Positions 44,311 to 54,152 of a stretch of DNA of 64,000 nt are shown piece by piece. The position numbers and the translations under genes are program-made. Positions within the stretch are counted from its first letter, which is position 1. The number at the start of each line of letters is the position of its first letter. The stretch is from CAVQJU01 sp963729215 (GTDB lineage: Bacteria; Acidobacteriota; Vicinamibacteria; Vicinamibacterales; CAVVIG01). The stretch spans positions 186,001 through 250,000 of the forward strand of contig CAVSND010000019.1 in the NCBI GenBank assembly GCA_963729215.1. The letters are read 5' to 3'. The notes under the pieces are model-generated. The model ran no database searches and was not told the origin of the DNA. It was given only the letters and a program-made list of their open reading frames with translations.

Positions 44311-47208
44311 CTAGAACTTCACCTCGACGCCGATGCGGAAGATGCGCGGACTCAGGTTCTGCGCGATCTGGTTGAAGGTCGTCGACAGGATGTTGTTGTT
44401 CCGGACGAGCACCGTGTTCGCGTTGAACAGGTTGAAGACGTCCCCGACGACGCGCAGCGTCAGCGACTGCATCTTGAACGGCCGCGCGGCCCGGATGTCC
44501 GTATCCCACACGTTGTCGTAGCGGAAGTAGTCGACCGTCGGCGTCACGAGAACCGAGAGCGTTTCGCCGCCGAGCGCCTGCTGGCGGAACAGGGGGTACG
44601 GGTAACCCTGCCGGCCGAAGACGCTCCCGCTGGCCTCGATGCCGAGCGGCGCCTGGTACATCCCGTTGGCGTTGAACTGCCAGCGCGCGTTGATATAGAC
44701 AGTGCCGGATCCGCTGCTCGCGCTGCTCGACGGCGCGAACTGGCCGCCGTCGACGAGGGGCTCGTTCGGCGTGGGCGTCGGGTTGCCGTTCGTGTCGTAG
44801 CGTCCGGCCGCTGACTCGAAGTGGTCGCGCGCGTTGTTCAGCGAGAACCCGACGCGGCCCATCCAGCCTTTCGACAGCCGTTTCACGAACGCCACCTCGA
44901 CGCCGTGGTAATCGGTCGAGTAGCCAGGGACCGTCGTGGTGAGAAATCCGCCGCCGCCGGCCACCACCTTGGCGCCGTTGGCGACAAACGTCGGCACGCT
45001 GTACGTCGTGCCGTCGGGCAGCGTGCCGGTGAGCGTGGGGCCGGCCGAGTAGTCGGCCAGCGTCACACCGACGCGCGGCGTGATGTTCGCCGCGAGGTTC
45101 CCGAACAGGTCCGTTGTTCTCGTGTAGCTGTAGTTGACCTGCAGGGCGACATGCGGCATCAGTTCGCGATCGACGCCTGCCACGAAACTGTCGGTTCTCG
45201 GCGCCTTCAGATTCGGATCGACCTGGTTGGCCGACACGACCGCCGTCGGGTTGGCCGGGTTGAAACCGCCTGCCTGCGTGAGGCGCAGGTTCGTCAGCAC
45301 TTCGTTGTTCTGCGCGAAGTGATCGCCGTTCAGGTCCACCCACCGGTACGTGGCCGAGCCGACAGACGAACTCGGGTTGATGACGCCGATCAGGCTCGGG
45401 CTGAGCTGGCTCGCGTACCGGCTGTAGGAGGCCCGCGCAATCGTCCGGCCGCTCGAGTCGAGGGCCACGGTCACGCCGGCGCGCGGAGAGAAGGTATTCC
45501 AGACGAATGGCGAGTCGTATCCGGCGAAGGTCAGACCCGGCACGAGATTCGGGAAGGCCTTGCTGCCCTGGATTTCACTCGGGAGCGCGCGTCCCCACTG
45601 GTGGTCGTAGCGCAGGCCGAGACTGACCGTCGTGCGGCCCTTCGCAATGCTGTCGCCGACGAAGGCGTCGAAGTACTCGGCGCGATTGGCGCCGTTGCCC
45701 TGGCGGAACACCTGGGCTCTGAGGTCGGTCGGCGAGTTCTCCATTCCCAGGACCCCGTTTCCCGGCCACTCGGTCAACATCGTCGAATCAGTCGTGCGGA
45801 AGCCGGAGCCGAACTCCAGGTCGTGCGTCAATCCGGACGTCTTCATGTACGAATGCACGCTGCCGCGAACCGTCTGCTGCGGACGGTCGCTGATGCTGTT
45901 GTTGATCGAGCCGAACGACTGGGCGGTGGTCAGGCTCCGGCCGGCCTGCATGTCCATGCCGCCCATCGGCGTCAGCGCGTTGCCCGTGTTGTAGTAGGCG
46001 TACGTCGCGGACAGAAACAGGTTCGGGTTGATGACGCGGTCGTCCGCGATCTTCCACAGACCGTGGAACGGCGAGTCGGTGTAGCCGTTGTCCTGGTGAA
46101 ACGTGGCGGTCGGTGCGTCGAACAGGATGCCCGGGACGGCCGGACTGCGATAGTCCTTGACCTTCGAGCCGTTGAAATAGACGAAGCTCAGCATGTCTTT
46201 CGTGCTGGCCTGCCAGTTCACCTTCACTTCCGGATTGTTCAGCGTCGTGCGGTCGATCACGCCGCCCGCGCGGCGGACCAGCTGGATATCCTGGGATGAA
46301 TACGACGCGTAGAACCAGGCGCGATTCGAGCGGATGGGCCCGCCGAATTCCGCCCCGATATCCGAGATCTGCTTGTTGTGGTCCGCCGTCTCGGGCGTCA
46401 CCGTGGGCTGCAGCTCGGCGGGGACGTTTGACGCTTCGAGCGCGTCGTTCGCGAAGTAGCCGCGCGCGGCCCCGTGGAACTGGTTCGTGCCGCGTCTGGT
46501 GACGAGGTTGATGCCCACGCCGCCGGTCTGCTGCGAGATGTCCTGGCCGGCGGTCGAGACCTGAATCTCCTCGAAGTTGTCGAAGTTGAAGTACGTCGGG
46601 GGCGCACCGGCCGCGGCCATGTCGGTGATGACAATGCCGTCCAGCGTCCAGACGGTGTCCTGCGGGCGCGTGCCCTTCGAGACGACGGTCGGCGCCTGCC
46701 CGGTTTCGTTGCCGCCGATGTTGACCCGGTCGAGCAGGACACCCGGAACCGTGCGGAGCGTGGCGAACGGATCGCGGGACGTCGGAATCTTCGTCAGCTC
46801 ATCGATGGAGACCGTCGTGGAGGTGCCGGTTTCGGTCGGATCGAGGACCGGCGCGGGTACCGACACGGTCAGCGATTCAGAGACGGGCGCCACGCGGAGC
46901 TCGAGCGGTGCGACGACGGTCTTGCCCACGGCCACGATGACGTCGCGCGTGGCCGGCTGGAAGCCCGTCAGCGCGGCGGACACCTTGTAAGAGCCGGGAG
47001 CGAGGTCAAGGAAGCGAAACGTCCCTTCAGCCGTTGTCGTGAACCTGAAGGTCGCGTCGGAACCGGTGAGTGTGACTTCCGAGCCGGGGATAACGGCGCC
47101 CTGCTCGTCTCGAACAGTGCCGGTCACGGTACCGCCGGGCGTTTGTGCGAGCGCCGGGACGGTAAGGGCGAGGACGAACGAAAAAGTCGCGGCGAACCTG
47201 AACTTCAT
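44311..47208 (-). CDS. Oar-like TonB-dependent outer-membrane receptor (second)
   Basis: 965 residues from ATG 47208. Signal peptide ends near PALAQTPG, carboxypeptidase-regulatory domain (GTVTGTVRDEQGAVIPGSEV, LAPGSYKVSAALTGFQPATR), then a plug with PTSRDPFATLRTVPGVLLDR and VWTLDGIVITD, and a barrel ending NLSPRIFRIGVEVKF with C-terminal Phe. Uninterrupted. It has a strong promoter with a palindrome (47235-47277), so regulation seems specific. Only 4 bases separate its end from the convergent gene at 44306. Substrate unknown. Confidence 0.88.
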   Translation of the reverse strand: MKFRFAATFSFVLALTVPALAQTPGGTVTGTVRDEQGAVIPGSEVTLTGSDATFRFTTTAEGTFRFLDLAPGSYKVSAALTGFQPATRDVIVAVGKTVVAPLELRVAPVSESLTVSVPAPVLDPTETGTSTTVSIDELTKIPTSRDPFATLRTVPGVLLDRVNIGGNETGQAPTVVSKGTRPQDTVWTLDGIVITDMAAAGAPPTYFNFDNFEEIQVSTAGQDISQQTGGVGINLVTRRGTNQFHGAARGYFANDALEASNVPAELQPTVTPETADHNKQISDIGAEFGGPIRSNRAWFYASYSSQDIQLVRRAGGVIDRTTLNNPEVKVNWQASTKDMLSFVYFNGSKVKDYRSPAVPGILFDAPTATFHQDNGYTDSPFHGLWKIADDRVINPNLFLSATYAYYNTGNALTPMGGMDMQAGRSLTTAQSFGSINNSISDRPQQTVRGSVHSYMKTSGLTHDLEFGSGFRTTDSTMLTEWPGNGVLGMENSPTDLRAQVFRQGNGANRAEYFDAFVGDSIAKGRTTVSLGLRYDHQWGRALPSEIQGSKAFPNLVPGLTFAGYDSPFVWNTFSPRAGVTVALDSSGRTIARASYSRYASQLSPSLIGVINPSSSVGSATYRWVDLNGDHFAQNNEVLTNLRLTQAGGFNPANPTAVVSANQVDPNLKAPRTDSFVAGVDRELMPHVALQVNYSYTRTTDLFGNLAANITPRVGVTLADYSAGPTLTGTLPDGTTYSVPTFVANGAKVVAGGGGFLTTTVPGYSTDYHGVEVAFVKRLSKGWMGRVGFSLNNARDHFESAAGRYDTNGNPTPTPNEPLVDGGQFAPSSSASSGSGTVYINARWQFNANGMYQAPLGIEASGSVFGRQGYPYPLFRQQALGGETLSVLVTPTVDYFRYDNVWDTDIRAARPFKMQSLTLRVVGDVFNLFNANTVLVRNNNILSTTFNQIAQNLSPRIFRIGVEVKF

Positions 47209-47234
47209 TACCCGGGTCTCCTACGCGCAAAGGG

Positions 47235-47277
47235 ATTATATGAGCCATATTATGACTCTAGATGCATATAGAGTCAA
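47235..47277 (-). promoter_or_regulatory. Promoter with built-in 22-base palindromic operator
   Basis: On the minus strand TTGACT (47277-47272), 17 bases, then CATAAT (47254-47249) form a near-consensus promoter; a further TATAAT lies at 47240-47235. GACTCTA (47254-47260) and TAGAGTC (47269-47275) are a perfect inverted repeat with an 8-base centre that covers the spacer and touches both boxes, the position of a repressor site. The downstream gene is the receptor starting at 47208. Confidence 0.7.
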
Positions 47278-47344
47278 TCAAATCTCCCCTACGGTTGAGT
47301 TCCCCGTAAACCTCTGCTGTGCAGCCGGTTGGCGCGATACCGAG

Positions 47345-48436
47345 CTACCGCTTGGACGCCTCGGCGAACGGACCGACCTCAGGCTTGGCCTGGGTGTTGG
47401 CGAGCGGGCCGAGTTCGGCGGCAACCCCGCGCGCGATGGCGGCCGTTTCGCTCCCCGCCTGGAAGCAGGTGAAGTCCGGCCGGTCGCGCCACGCGATCGG
47501 TCCGCACAGCCGCACGCCGGCCTTGATCGCGGCGTCGTGCACGATGTTGATCGCGCGCTCGTAGTCGGGCGTCCCCTGACGGTATCCTGAAAAGTTTCCG
47601 AGGTCGCCGCTTGCCGCGAAGACCGCGGTCACACCGGGGACCTTCGCGATCTCGTCGGCGTTCTTCAGCCCTTCCAGGGTCTCGATCATCAGGATCAACA
47701 CGATGTTGTCGTTGATCGTGTTGCGGTACCCTCCCGGGACGCCGCCCCACATGTTGGCGTCAAATGCCTGGCCGCCGCCGTTGCTGCGCCGGCCGAGCGG
47801 CGGGAAGTACGCCCAGTCGCGCGCTTCAACGGCCTCGGCGACCGTATCCACGGTCGGCACGACCAGGACCAGCGCTCCCGCGTCCAGCGCGTGCTGGATC
47901 TCGCGTTCATCGGTGTAGGCCACGCGAACGCCCGGCACCGCCCTGGCGTTCGGGCACGTGCGCCACATCCGCGACACTTCTTCCCAGTCGCGCGAGTCGT
48001 GCTGCATCTCCGTCCAGATGAAGTCGTAGCCTGCCGCCGCCATCGCGCAGTAAGTGGCCGGGTCCGTGGCGCTGAAGAGCGTCCCGCCGGACACCTTGCC
48101 GCCCTGCATCATCTTCAGCCTGACTGGATTCCAGACCTTCGCACCGGCCGGCGGGTTGAACGCCGGGCCGTACTTCCAGGTCGCCGGATCGAACGGCCCC
48201 TGATTCACCGCGCCGGGAGGCGCTGTCATCCTGGCGTTGCTGTCCTTGCCCGCGGGAGCCGCGAGCGGAAATGTCAGGGTGCCGGGCGCCGCGTTGTTGG
48301 CGTATGGATCGGCGCGCGGCGCAGTCTGGGCCGGCGCGGCCTGACCCGCCGGCGGTTGTGGAGCCGTGGACTGGGCGGCGATGACGGCGAATCCGAGCCC
48401 CGCCGTCGCCAGGAGCGCAACAAGCTTTTTCATCAT
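47345..48436 (-). CDS. Exported HpcH/HpaI-type aldolase family protein
   Basis: About 363 residues from ATG 48436, chosen because GAGG lies 8 bases before it; ATG 48457, overlapping the previous stop (ATGA), is the alternative. Signal peptide MMKKLVALLATAGLGFAVIA then AQS. A Pro/Ala linker precedes the class II pyruvate-aldolase barrel: GYDFIWTEMQHDSRDWEEV, VPGVRVAYTDEREIQHALDA, VLVVPTVDTVAEA, LILMIETLEGLKN (metal Glu) and FAASGDLGNFSGYRQ (metal Asp). HpcH/HpaI enzymes are normally cytoplasmic and cleave 4-hydroxy-2-oxo acids. It follows a periplasmic PQQ dehydrogenase gene. Confidence 0.78.
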   Translation of the reverse strand: MMKKLVALLATAGLGFAVIAAQSTAPQPPAGQAAPAQTAPRADPYANNAAPGTLTFPLAAPAGKDSNARMTAPPGAVNQGPFDPATWKYGPAFNPPAGAKVWNPVRLKMMQGGKVSGGTLFSATDPATYCAMAAAGYDFIWTEMQHDSRDWEEVSRMWRTCPNARAVPGVRVAYTDEREIQHALDAGALVLVVPTVDTVAEAVEARDWAYFPPLGRRSNGGGQAFDANMWGGVPGGYRNTINDNIVLILMIETLEGLKNADEIAKVPGVTAVFAASGDLGNFSGYRQGTPDYERAINIVHDAAIKAGVRLCGPIAWRDRPDFTCFQAGSETAAIARGVAAELGPLANTQAKPEVGPFAEASKR

Positions 48437-48453
48437 GGTGATCCTCACGCGTT

Positions 48454-49737
48454 TCATTTTTTTCCCGGCGTCAGCCGCAGCAGGGAGTTCCCGGCGAGCA
48501 CATAGATCAGGCCGTCGGGACCCTGGCGGATATCCCGAATCCGTTGTTTCAGCTCGGTCAACAGCTTTTCCTCGGCGACGATTCGTTCGCCGTTCACCAC
48601 GAGGCGGGCGAGGTACTGGGCGGGGAGTCCTCCTACGAAGAGATTGCCTTTCCATTCCGGGAAGCGGTCCCCGGTGTAGAACATCATCCCCGACGTGCCG
48701 ATATCGGGATCCCAGAAGTAGATCGGCTCCTCCACGCCTTTCATGGACGAGGCGCCGTTGCCGACCGGCACGTTTTTCCGCCCGTCCGTGCGGCGTGCGT
48801 CGTACTGCCGGCCGTAGGAGACGTCGGGCCATCCGTAATCGCGGCCGGGCCGGACGATGTTGATCTCGTCGCCGCCTTGCGGACCGTGGTCGGCGACCCA
48901 CAACTCGCCGGTGGCCGGGTTGATGGCTGCGCCCTCGGGATCGCGCAAGCCATGCGCGTACGTTTCCGGCAGCACGGTCGCCCGGCCGAGCCACGGGTTG
49001 TCTTTGGGAATCGATCCATCACGGTTGATGCGCACGACGCGGCCGGAAAAATTGCGGCGGATGTCGGGGTTGTCCGTGAAGTCGTGCTCGACGCCGTCGA
49101 GGTCCGAGTCGTAGAAGCGGAACCGATCGGCGCCGGTGACGAGCAGCGTGCCGTCAGGCGCCAGGACCATGCGCCGTTCGCCGCCGCCGTCGAGGATGAC
49201 CTCGACGTCCTGCAGGCTCCGGTCATCCTCGCTCAGACGCGCGCGGGCCACGCGCTCCATCCCGATGTTCATCGTCCGGCGCTCGGCCAGCGATTTCGTC
49301 CACACGCGTTCGTAGAAAAACTCGAGCGGCCACAGGCCGGGCGCCTCGCCGCGCGGCGGGGCGAAGTAGGTGACGTAGAGCGTCCGGTTCCGGGCGAAAT
49401 CCGGATCGAGCACGACGTCGTGCAGGCCTTGTGCGCCGACGACTTTGACGCCGGGCACGCCGGCAATCGGCAGCGAGACGAACCCATCCGGCCGGATGAT
49501 CCGCATCGCGCCGACGCTCTCGGTGACCAGGAAGTTGCCGTCGGGCAGGAACGCGACCGACCATGGGCTGCTGAGCCGGTTGGTGATGGTCTCGACCGTG
49601 AACGGCGGAGATGGCTTCGAGGGCGGGGGCGCGTTGGTCTGCCCGGGAAACGCCGGCTTGGCGAGCGGCGTCTGGGCCTGAGCCGTGGCCATGACGGCCG
49701 CCGCGCAAGCGGCCAGCACGCATCCGAATGTCTTCAT
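48454..49737 (-). CDS. PQQ-dependent sugar dehydrogenase (soluble aldose/sorbosone type)
   Basis: 427 residues from ATG 49737, with GGAG upstream. Signal peptide MKTFGCVLAACAAAVMATAQ. Six-bladed GSDH propeller: ITNRLSSPWSVAFLPDGNFL, LHDVVLDPDFARNRTLYVTY, GTLLVTGADRFRF, YAHGLRDPEGAAINPATGEL, WVADHGPQGGDEINIV, and NLFVGGLPAQYLARL. The HGLRDPEG and DHGPQGGDE blocks are the PQQ and calcium site. It oxidises aldoses or related sugars in the periplasm. Operon with the exported aldolase; divergent from the DUF6152 gene. Confidence 0.85.
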   Translation of the reverse strand: MKTFGCVLAACAAAVMATAQAQTPLAKPAFPGQTNAPPPSKPSPPFTVETITNRLSSPWSVAFLPDGNFLVTESVGAMRIIRPDGFVSLPIAGVPGVKVVGAQGLHDVVLDPDFARNRTLYVTYFAPPRGEAPGLWPLEFFYERVWTKSLAERRTMNIGMERVARARLSEDDRSLQDVEVILDGGGERRMVLAPDGTLLVTGADRFRFYDSDLDGVEHDFTDNPDIRRNFSGRVVRINRDGSIPKDNPWLGRATVLPETYAHGLRDPEGAAINPATGELWVADHGPQGGDEINIVRPGRDYGWPDVSYGRQYDARRTDGRKNVPVGNGASSMKGVEEPIYFWDPDIGTSGMMFYTGDRFPEWKGNLFVGGLPAQYLARLVVNGERIVAEEKLLTELKQRIRDIRQGPDGLIYVLAGNSLLRLTPGKK

Positions 49738-49822
49738 GTGCGTCTCCGTGAGTGGTGCGCATCTTACTAGACTTCTACGCACGCGGGCGCGACCGGCGTA
49801 AAATGATCGGCGGAGGTACGCC

Positions 49823-50218
49823 ATGCGTACGCTGTTGTTCCGCCCTCGCGTTCTGACGTTCGCCGCCGGCGCACTCGTCGCGGCGGCGCTCCTGTCCCGG
49901 CCCGTGAGCGCCCACCATGGCTGGGGCGGCTATCTCGACGCCGAATTCGAAATCAGCGGTACGGTCGAGTCGCCGGTGAGCCTGGCGGGCCCGCACGCCA
50001 CGATGACGATCAAGGGCACCGACGGCCATGTCTGGAACCTGGTGCTCGCGCCACCGCCGCGCAGCCAGCAGGCCGGCCTCAAGGACGGCATGATTCCCGT
50101 CGGTTCGAAGGTCACCGCGCATGGCCATCGCCACCGCGACAACGATCGGTACGAGGTCAAGACCGAGCGGTTGACGTGGGGCGACAAGGTCTTCAACGTC
50201 TATCCTGATCGCAGCTGA
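49823..50218 (+). CDS. DUF6152 family secreted protein
   Basis: 131 residues, GGAGG eight bases before ATG 49823. Signal peptide ends at VSAHHGWGGY, the mature protein beginning with the His-His of the DUF6152 family. A single OB-like beta domain follows: FEISGTVESPVSLAGPHATM, VWNLVLAPPPRSQQAGL, GSKVTAHGHRHRDN, KTERLTWGDKVFNVYPDR. Function unknown; the family often accompanies DUF6644 membrane proteins, as here. Confidence 0.82.
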   Translation: MRTLLFRPRVLTFAAGALVAAALLSRPVSAHHGWGGYLDAEFEISGTVESPVSLAGPHATMTIKGTDGHVWNLVLAPPPRSQQAGLKDGMIPVGSKVTAHGHRHRDNDRYEVKTERLTWGDKVFNVYPDRS

Positions 50219-50255
50219 CGCGCGCCGCTGACGCGAGACGACGCCAGACGCGTGC

Positions 50256-50758
50256 GTGCTGGAACATCAGGTCGTGCTTGACGCGGCGAGGTGGCTGCAG
50301 GGCTCCGCGCTCGGTCACTTCATGCGCGAGTCGGGCGTCTGGACGTACGCGATCGTCAACCTCGCGCACATCCTCGGTGTGGCGTCACTGTTCGGATCCG
50401 TGCTCGTCCTCGATCTCCGGCTGCTCGGGTTCGGGCGACGCTCCCTCTCGCGGCGCTTGCCGACGCCACGGTCCCGGTCGCGACGGCGGGGTTTGCCGTC
50501 GCGGCGGCCACCGGTGTCGGGTTGCTGGTGACCAAAGCGACCGAATACGTAGGCAATCCGTTTCTCGCGCTGAAGTTCCCGGCCATCGCGCTCGGGCTGG
50601 TGAACGTTCTGCTCATTCGCCGGTCCGAGGCGTGGCAGGCGCGCGGACGCCGCGAACTCCTGCCGCACGAGCATCGCCGTCTCGCCATCATGGGCGGGCT
50701 GTCGCTCGCCTGCTGGCTCACGGCCATCGCCGCCGGCCGTCTTATCGCGTATTGGTAG
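50256..50758 (+). CDS. Small integral membrane protein, DUF6644-like (frameshift near 50440)
   Basis: About 167 residues from GTG 50256. RWLQGSALGHFMRESGVWTY, AIVNLAHILGVASLFGSVLV and LDLRLLGFG, then, after adding one base near 50440, ATLPLAALADATVPVATAGF, GVGLLVTKATEYVGNPFLAL, HRRLAIMGGLSLACWLTAIA and AGRLIAYW. Four to five membrane helices, with a conserved His in VNLAHILG that could bind haem (inference). It sits 37 bases after DUF6152, the usual pair. Confidence 0.6.
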
Positions 50759-50776
50759 AGAACTGGAGAATCGTAG

Positions 50777-50918
50777 AGAACAAACGATCAAACGCGGAGA
50801 TCGCAGAGATCGCGGAGGTTCTTGATAGGTCTGATAAAAAGAAAACTCTGCGATCTCCGCGATCTCTGCGTTGATCGTTCTTCTCTGCGATCTCTTTCCC
50901 CGCGATCTGCGATTAGAA
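50777..50918. repeat. ~40-base imperfect inverted repeat of GCGATCTC words
   Basis: The left arm (50777-50818) contains AACGATCAAACGCGGAGATC and GCAGAGATCGCGGAG. The right arm (50846-50885) contains the mirror CTCTGCGATCTCCGCGATCT and GCGTTGATCGTTCTTCTC. The 27-base loop is A-rich. A third partial copy runs to 50918. It separates two convergent genes and could terminate both. Confidence 0.8.
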
Positions 50919-52160
50919 CGCTTCCTGGATGGAGAGGTAGAACCCGCGCGACCCCGCTTTGCCCCAGCCGTAGTCCGTGCAGAGGTTCGTGCGCGATCGC
51001 TTGTTCAGGAGAAAGCGGAAGCCGAAGCCCGCGCCGGGCGCGAACGACTCGAAGAGTTTCTCTCCGGCGTCGGCGTTGTCCACGGTCGTCGTATTGAGAA
51101 ACGCGACCATGCCGACAAGGCCGCTCGGCGTAATCGAGCCCCGGTACTCCACCTCGCCGTAGAGCAGGTGCTCGCCGCGATAACGCCCCTCGCCATAGCC
51201 CCGGGCCGAGCGGTCATTGGACGCCGTGGCCGGCAGATCGAAATACGGCGCCGTGCCGCCCGTCACCATATCGCCGAGAAACCAGAACGCCAGCCTGTGG
51301 CGGCCGTCCTTCGTCAACGCCTTGTACGTTCGCGCGTCGAGATACAGTTCCTGCCAGGTGGCGTCGCCGCCGAGAAACCCGTCGTAGTACGTGCGGTACG
51401 TGACGTTCGCCATGGCCCCGTGGCGCGCGTTGATGGCGTTGTCCCGCGTGTCGTACAGCAGGCTCACGCTCGGACCGGCCGACGTCTGGCCGTCCAGCGC
51501 GAAGCCGTGCTCTTCCGTGTACTGGACGTAGGCCGACTGGTCCCAGTCGCTCCCCGCTTTTCCCTGACGGATGTCCGAGTGGTCGCTGACGTTGAGACCC
51601 ACGCCCACGAACAACCGGGGCATGACGTTCTTATAGGCCGTGCCGTAGACGCGGACGTAGTCGTATTTGACGTTCTCACCGGTCGCGGCCGCCGAATCGC
51701 CCAGCCCGTACGTGTTCTGCGACGTCCACGAGAACCGGTTGTCGCCCTGGAAGAAATACCGATCCTGGCTCGAAAACGTCGAGAAGCGGAACCCCGTCAG
51801 GGTCTGCTGCTTCTGGGAGACGCGCGCACCGCCCGAAATGGACGAGATGTGGGTGTTGGTTGGATCGCCGAGAAAGAACGCCATGTTGCCGTTCAGCCCA
51901 AGCGTGAGGCCTGTCGATGGCTTCGAGCCAATCGTGGGCGCGATGACCATGAACCGCCGGCGTGCCGCGTTCTCCATCGGCTCCTGGTGCAGCAGCATGT
52001 GCCAGAGATCGCCGATGTCCACCTGCGTGTGCGGCGCGAGATCGACGGCATGCGTATCTGGTTCGTCCGGAGGCGCTTCGTCTTCCTCCTGGGCCAACGC
52101 CGGCCCGGCGAGGAGAAGAGCGGCCACGCAGAAGCAAGCCAGCCTGATGGGTGAGAACAT
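50913..52160 (-). CDS. BamA/TamA-like outer-membrane beta-barrel protein (no POTRA)
   Basis: 415 residues. Signal peptide ends near PALAQEED, an acidic linker, then MVIAPTIGSKPSTGLTLGLN, SLLYDTRDNAINARHGAMAN (an Omp85-like turn), NDRSARGYGEGRYRGEHLLY (the RGY block of surface-antigen barrels), LLYGEVEYRGSITPSGLVGM and the end RGFYLSIQEAF. It matches the 'bacterial surface antigen' C-terminal barrel without POTRA domains, so it is probably a transport or lipase-like barrel rather than an assembly factor. Confidence 0.78.
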   Translation of the reverse strand: MFSPIRLACFCVAALLLAGPALAQEEDEAPPDEPDTHAVDLAPHTQVDIGDLWHMLLHQEPMENAARRRFMVIAPTIGSKPSTGLTLGLNGNMAFFLGDPTNTHISSISGGARVSQKQQTLTGFRFSTFSSQDRYFFQGDNRFSWTSQNTYGLGDSAAATGENVKYDYVRVYGTAYKNVMPRLFVGVGLNVSDHSDIRQGKAGSDWDQSAYVQYTEEHGFALDGQTSAGPSVSLLYDTRDNAINARHGAMANVTYRTYYDGFLGGDATWQELYLDARTYKALTKDGRHRLAFWFLGDMVTGGTAPYFDLPATASNDRSARGYGEGRYRGEHLLYGEVEYRGSITPSGLVGMVAFLNTTTVDNADAGEKLFESFAPGAGFGFRFLLNKRSRTNLCTDYGWGKAGSRGFYLSIQEAF

Positions 52161-52239
52161 CGAACAACCATTGTAGCGTGGGTGCCTACATCCCGTCGGC
52201 TCGCGCTCTGTTTACGAACTACCGATACAATCTAGACAG

Positions 52240-53859
<1,620 letters not shown>

Positions 53860-53886
53860 GGGAGCCCGTCGTTTCGCTCTCGTCCG

Positions 53887-53997
53887 CTAATTCACGGACG
53901 TTTTCACGGCCATGACGATTGCGGCCGCCAGCAGGGCCACCAGCGCGAGCGCCGCGATCAGATCGCCGCGCTCGCCGCGTGGAAGGGGATGGAGCAT
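53887..53997 (-). CDS. 36-residue single-pass membrane protein
   Basis: GGAGG lies six bases before ATG 53997. The peptide MLHPLPRGERGDLIAALALV continues with ALLAAAIVMAVKTSVN. It has a charged head (RGERGD), one hydrophobic helix (residues ~13-32) and a short basic tail, so an inner-membrane micropeptide. It stands alone between prfC and the phosphodiesterase on the opposite strand. No homology known to me; support comes from the ribosome-binding site and the clean membrane helix. Confidence 0.6.
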   Translation of the reverse strand: MLHPLPRGERGDLIAALALVALLAAAIVMAVKTSVN

Positions 53998-54152
53998 GTC
54001 CGGCCTCCAGGTTCGACGCCTGCGCGACACCGTACCGGAACGTCAGTCGGAGTACAAGGGGTCAAGGGTAACGAATCCGTAAACACTGCAGAGAACTTGC
54101 CGTGTCTGAAAAGACACGACAGCGGGAACCGGCAAGTGAGACGATGAGTGCC

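Noticed and set aside
44821..46299. 492-codon open frame antisense to the second receptor
   Set aside because: Same GC artefact; no motif or Shine-Dalgarno, and the sense frame is uninterrupted.
47209..47344. Mobile-element end suggested by the AT-rich palindrome
   Set aside because: No transposase, no target duplication; the palindrome fits an operator inside a promoter much better.
48544..49770. 408-codon open frame antisense to the PQQ sugar dehydrogenase
   Set aside because: Mirror of a well-supported gene; composition is antisense-like.
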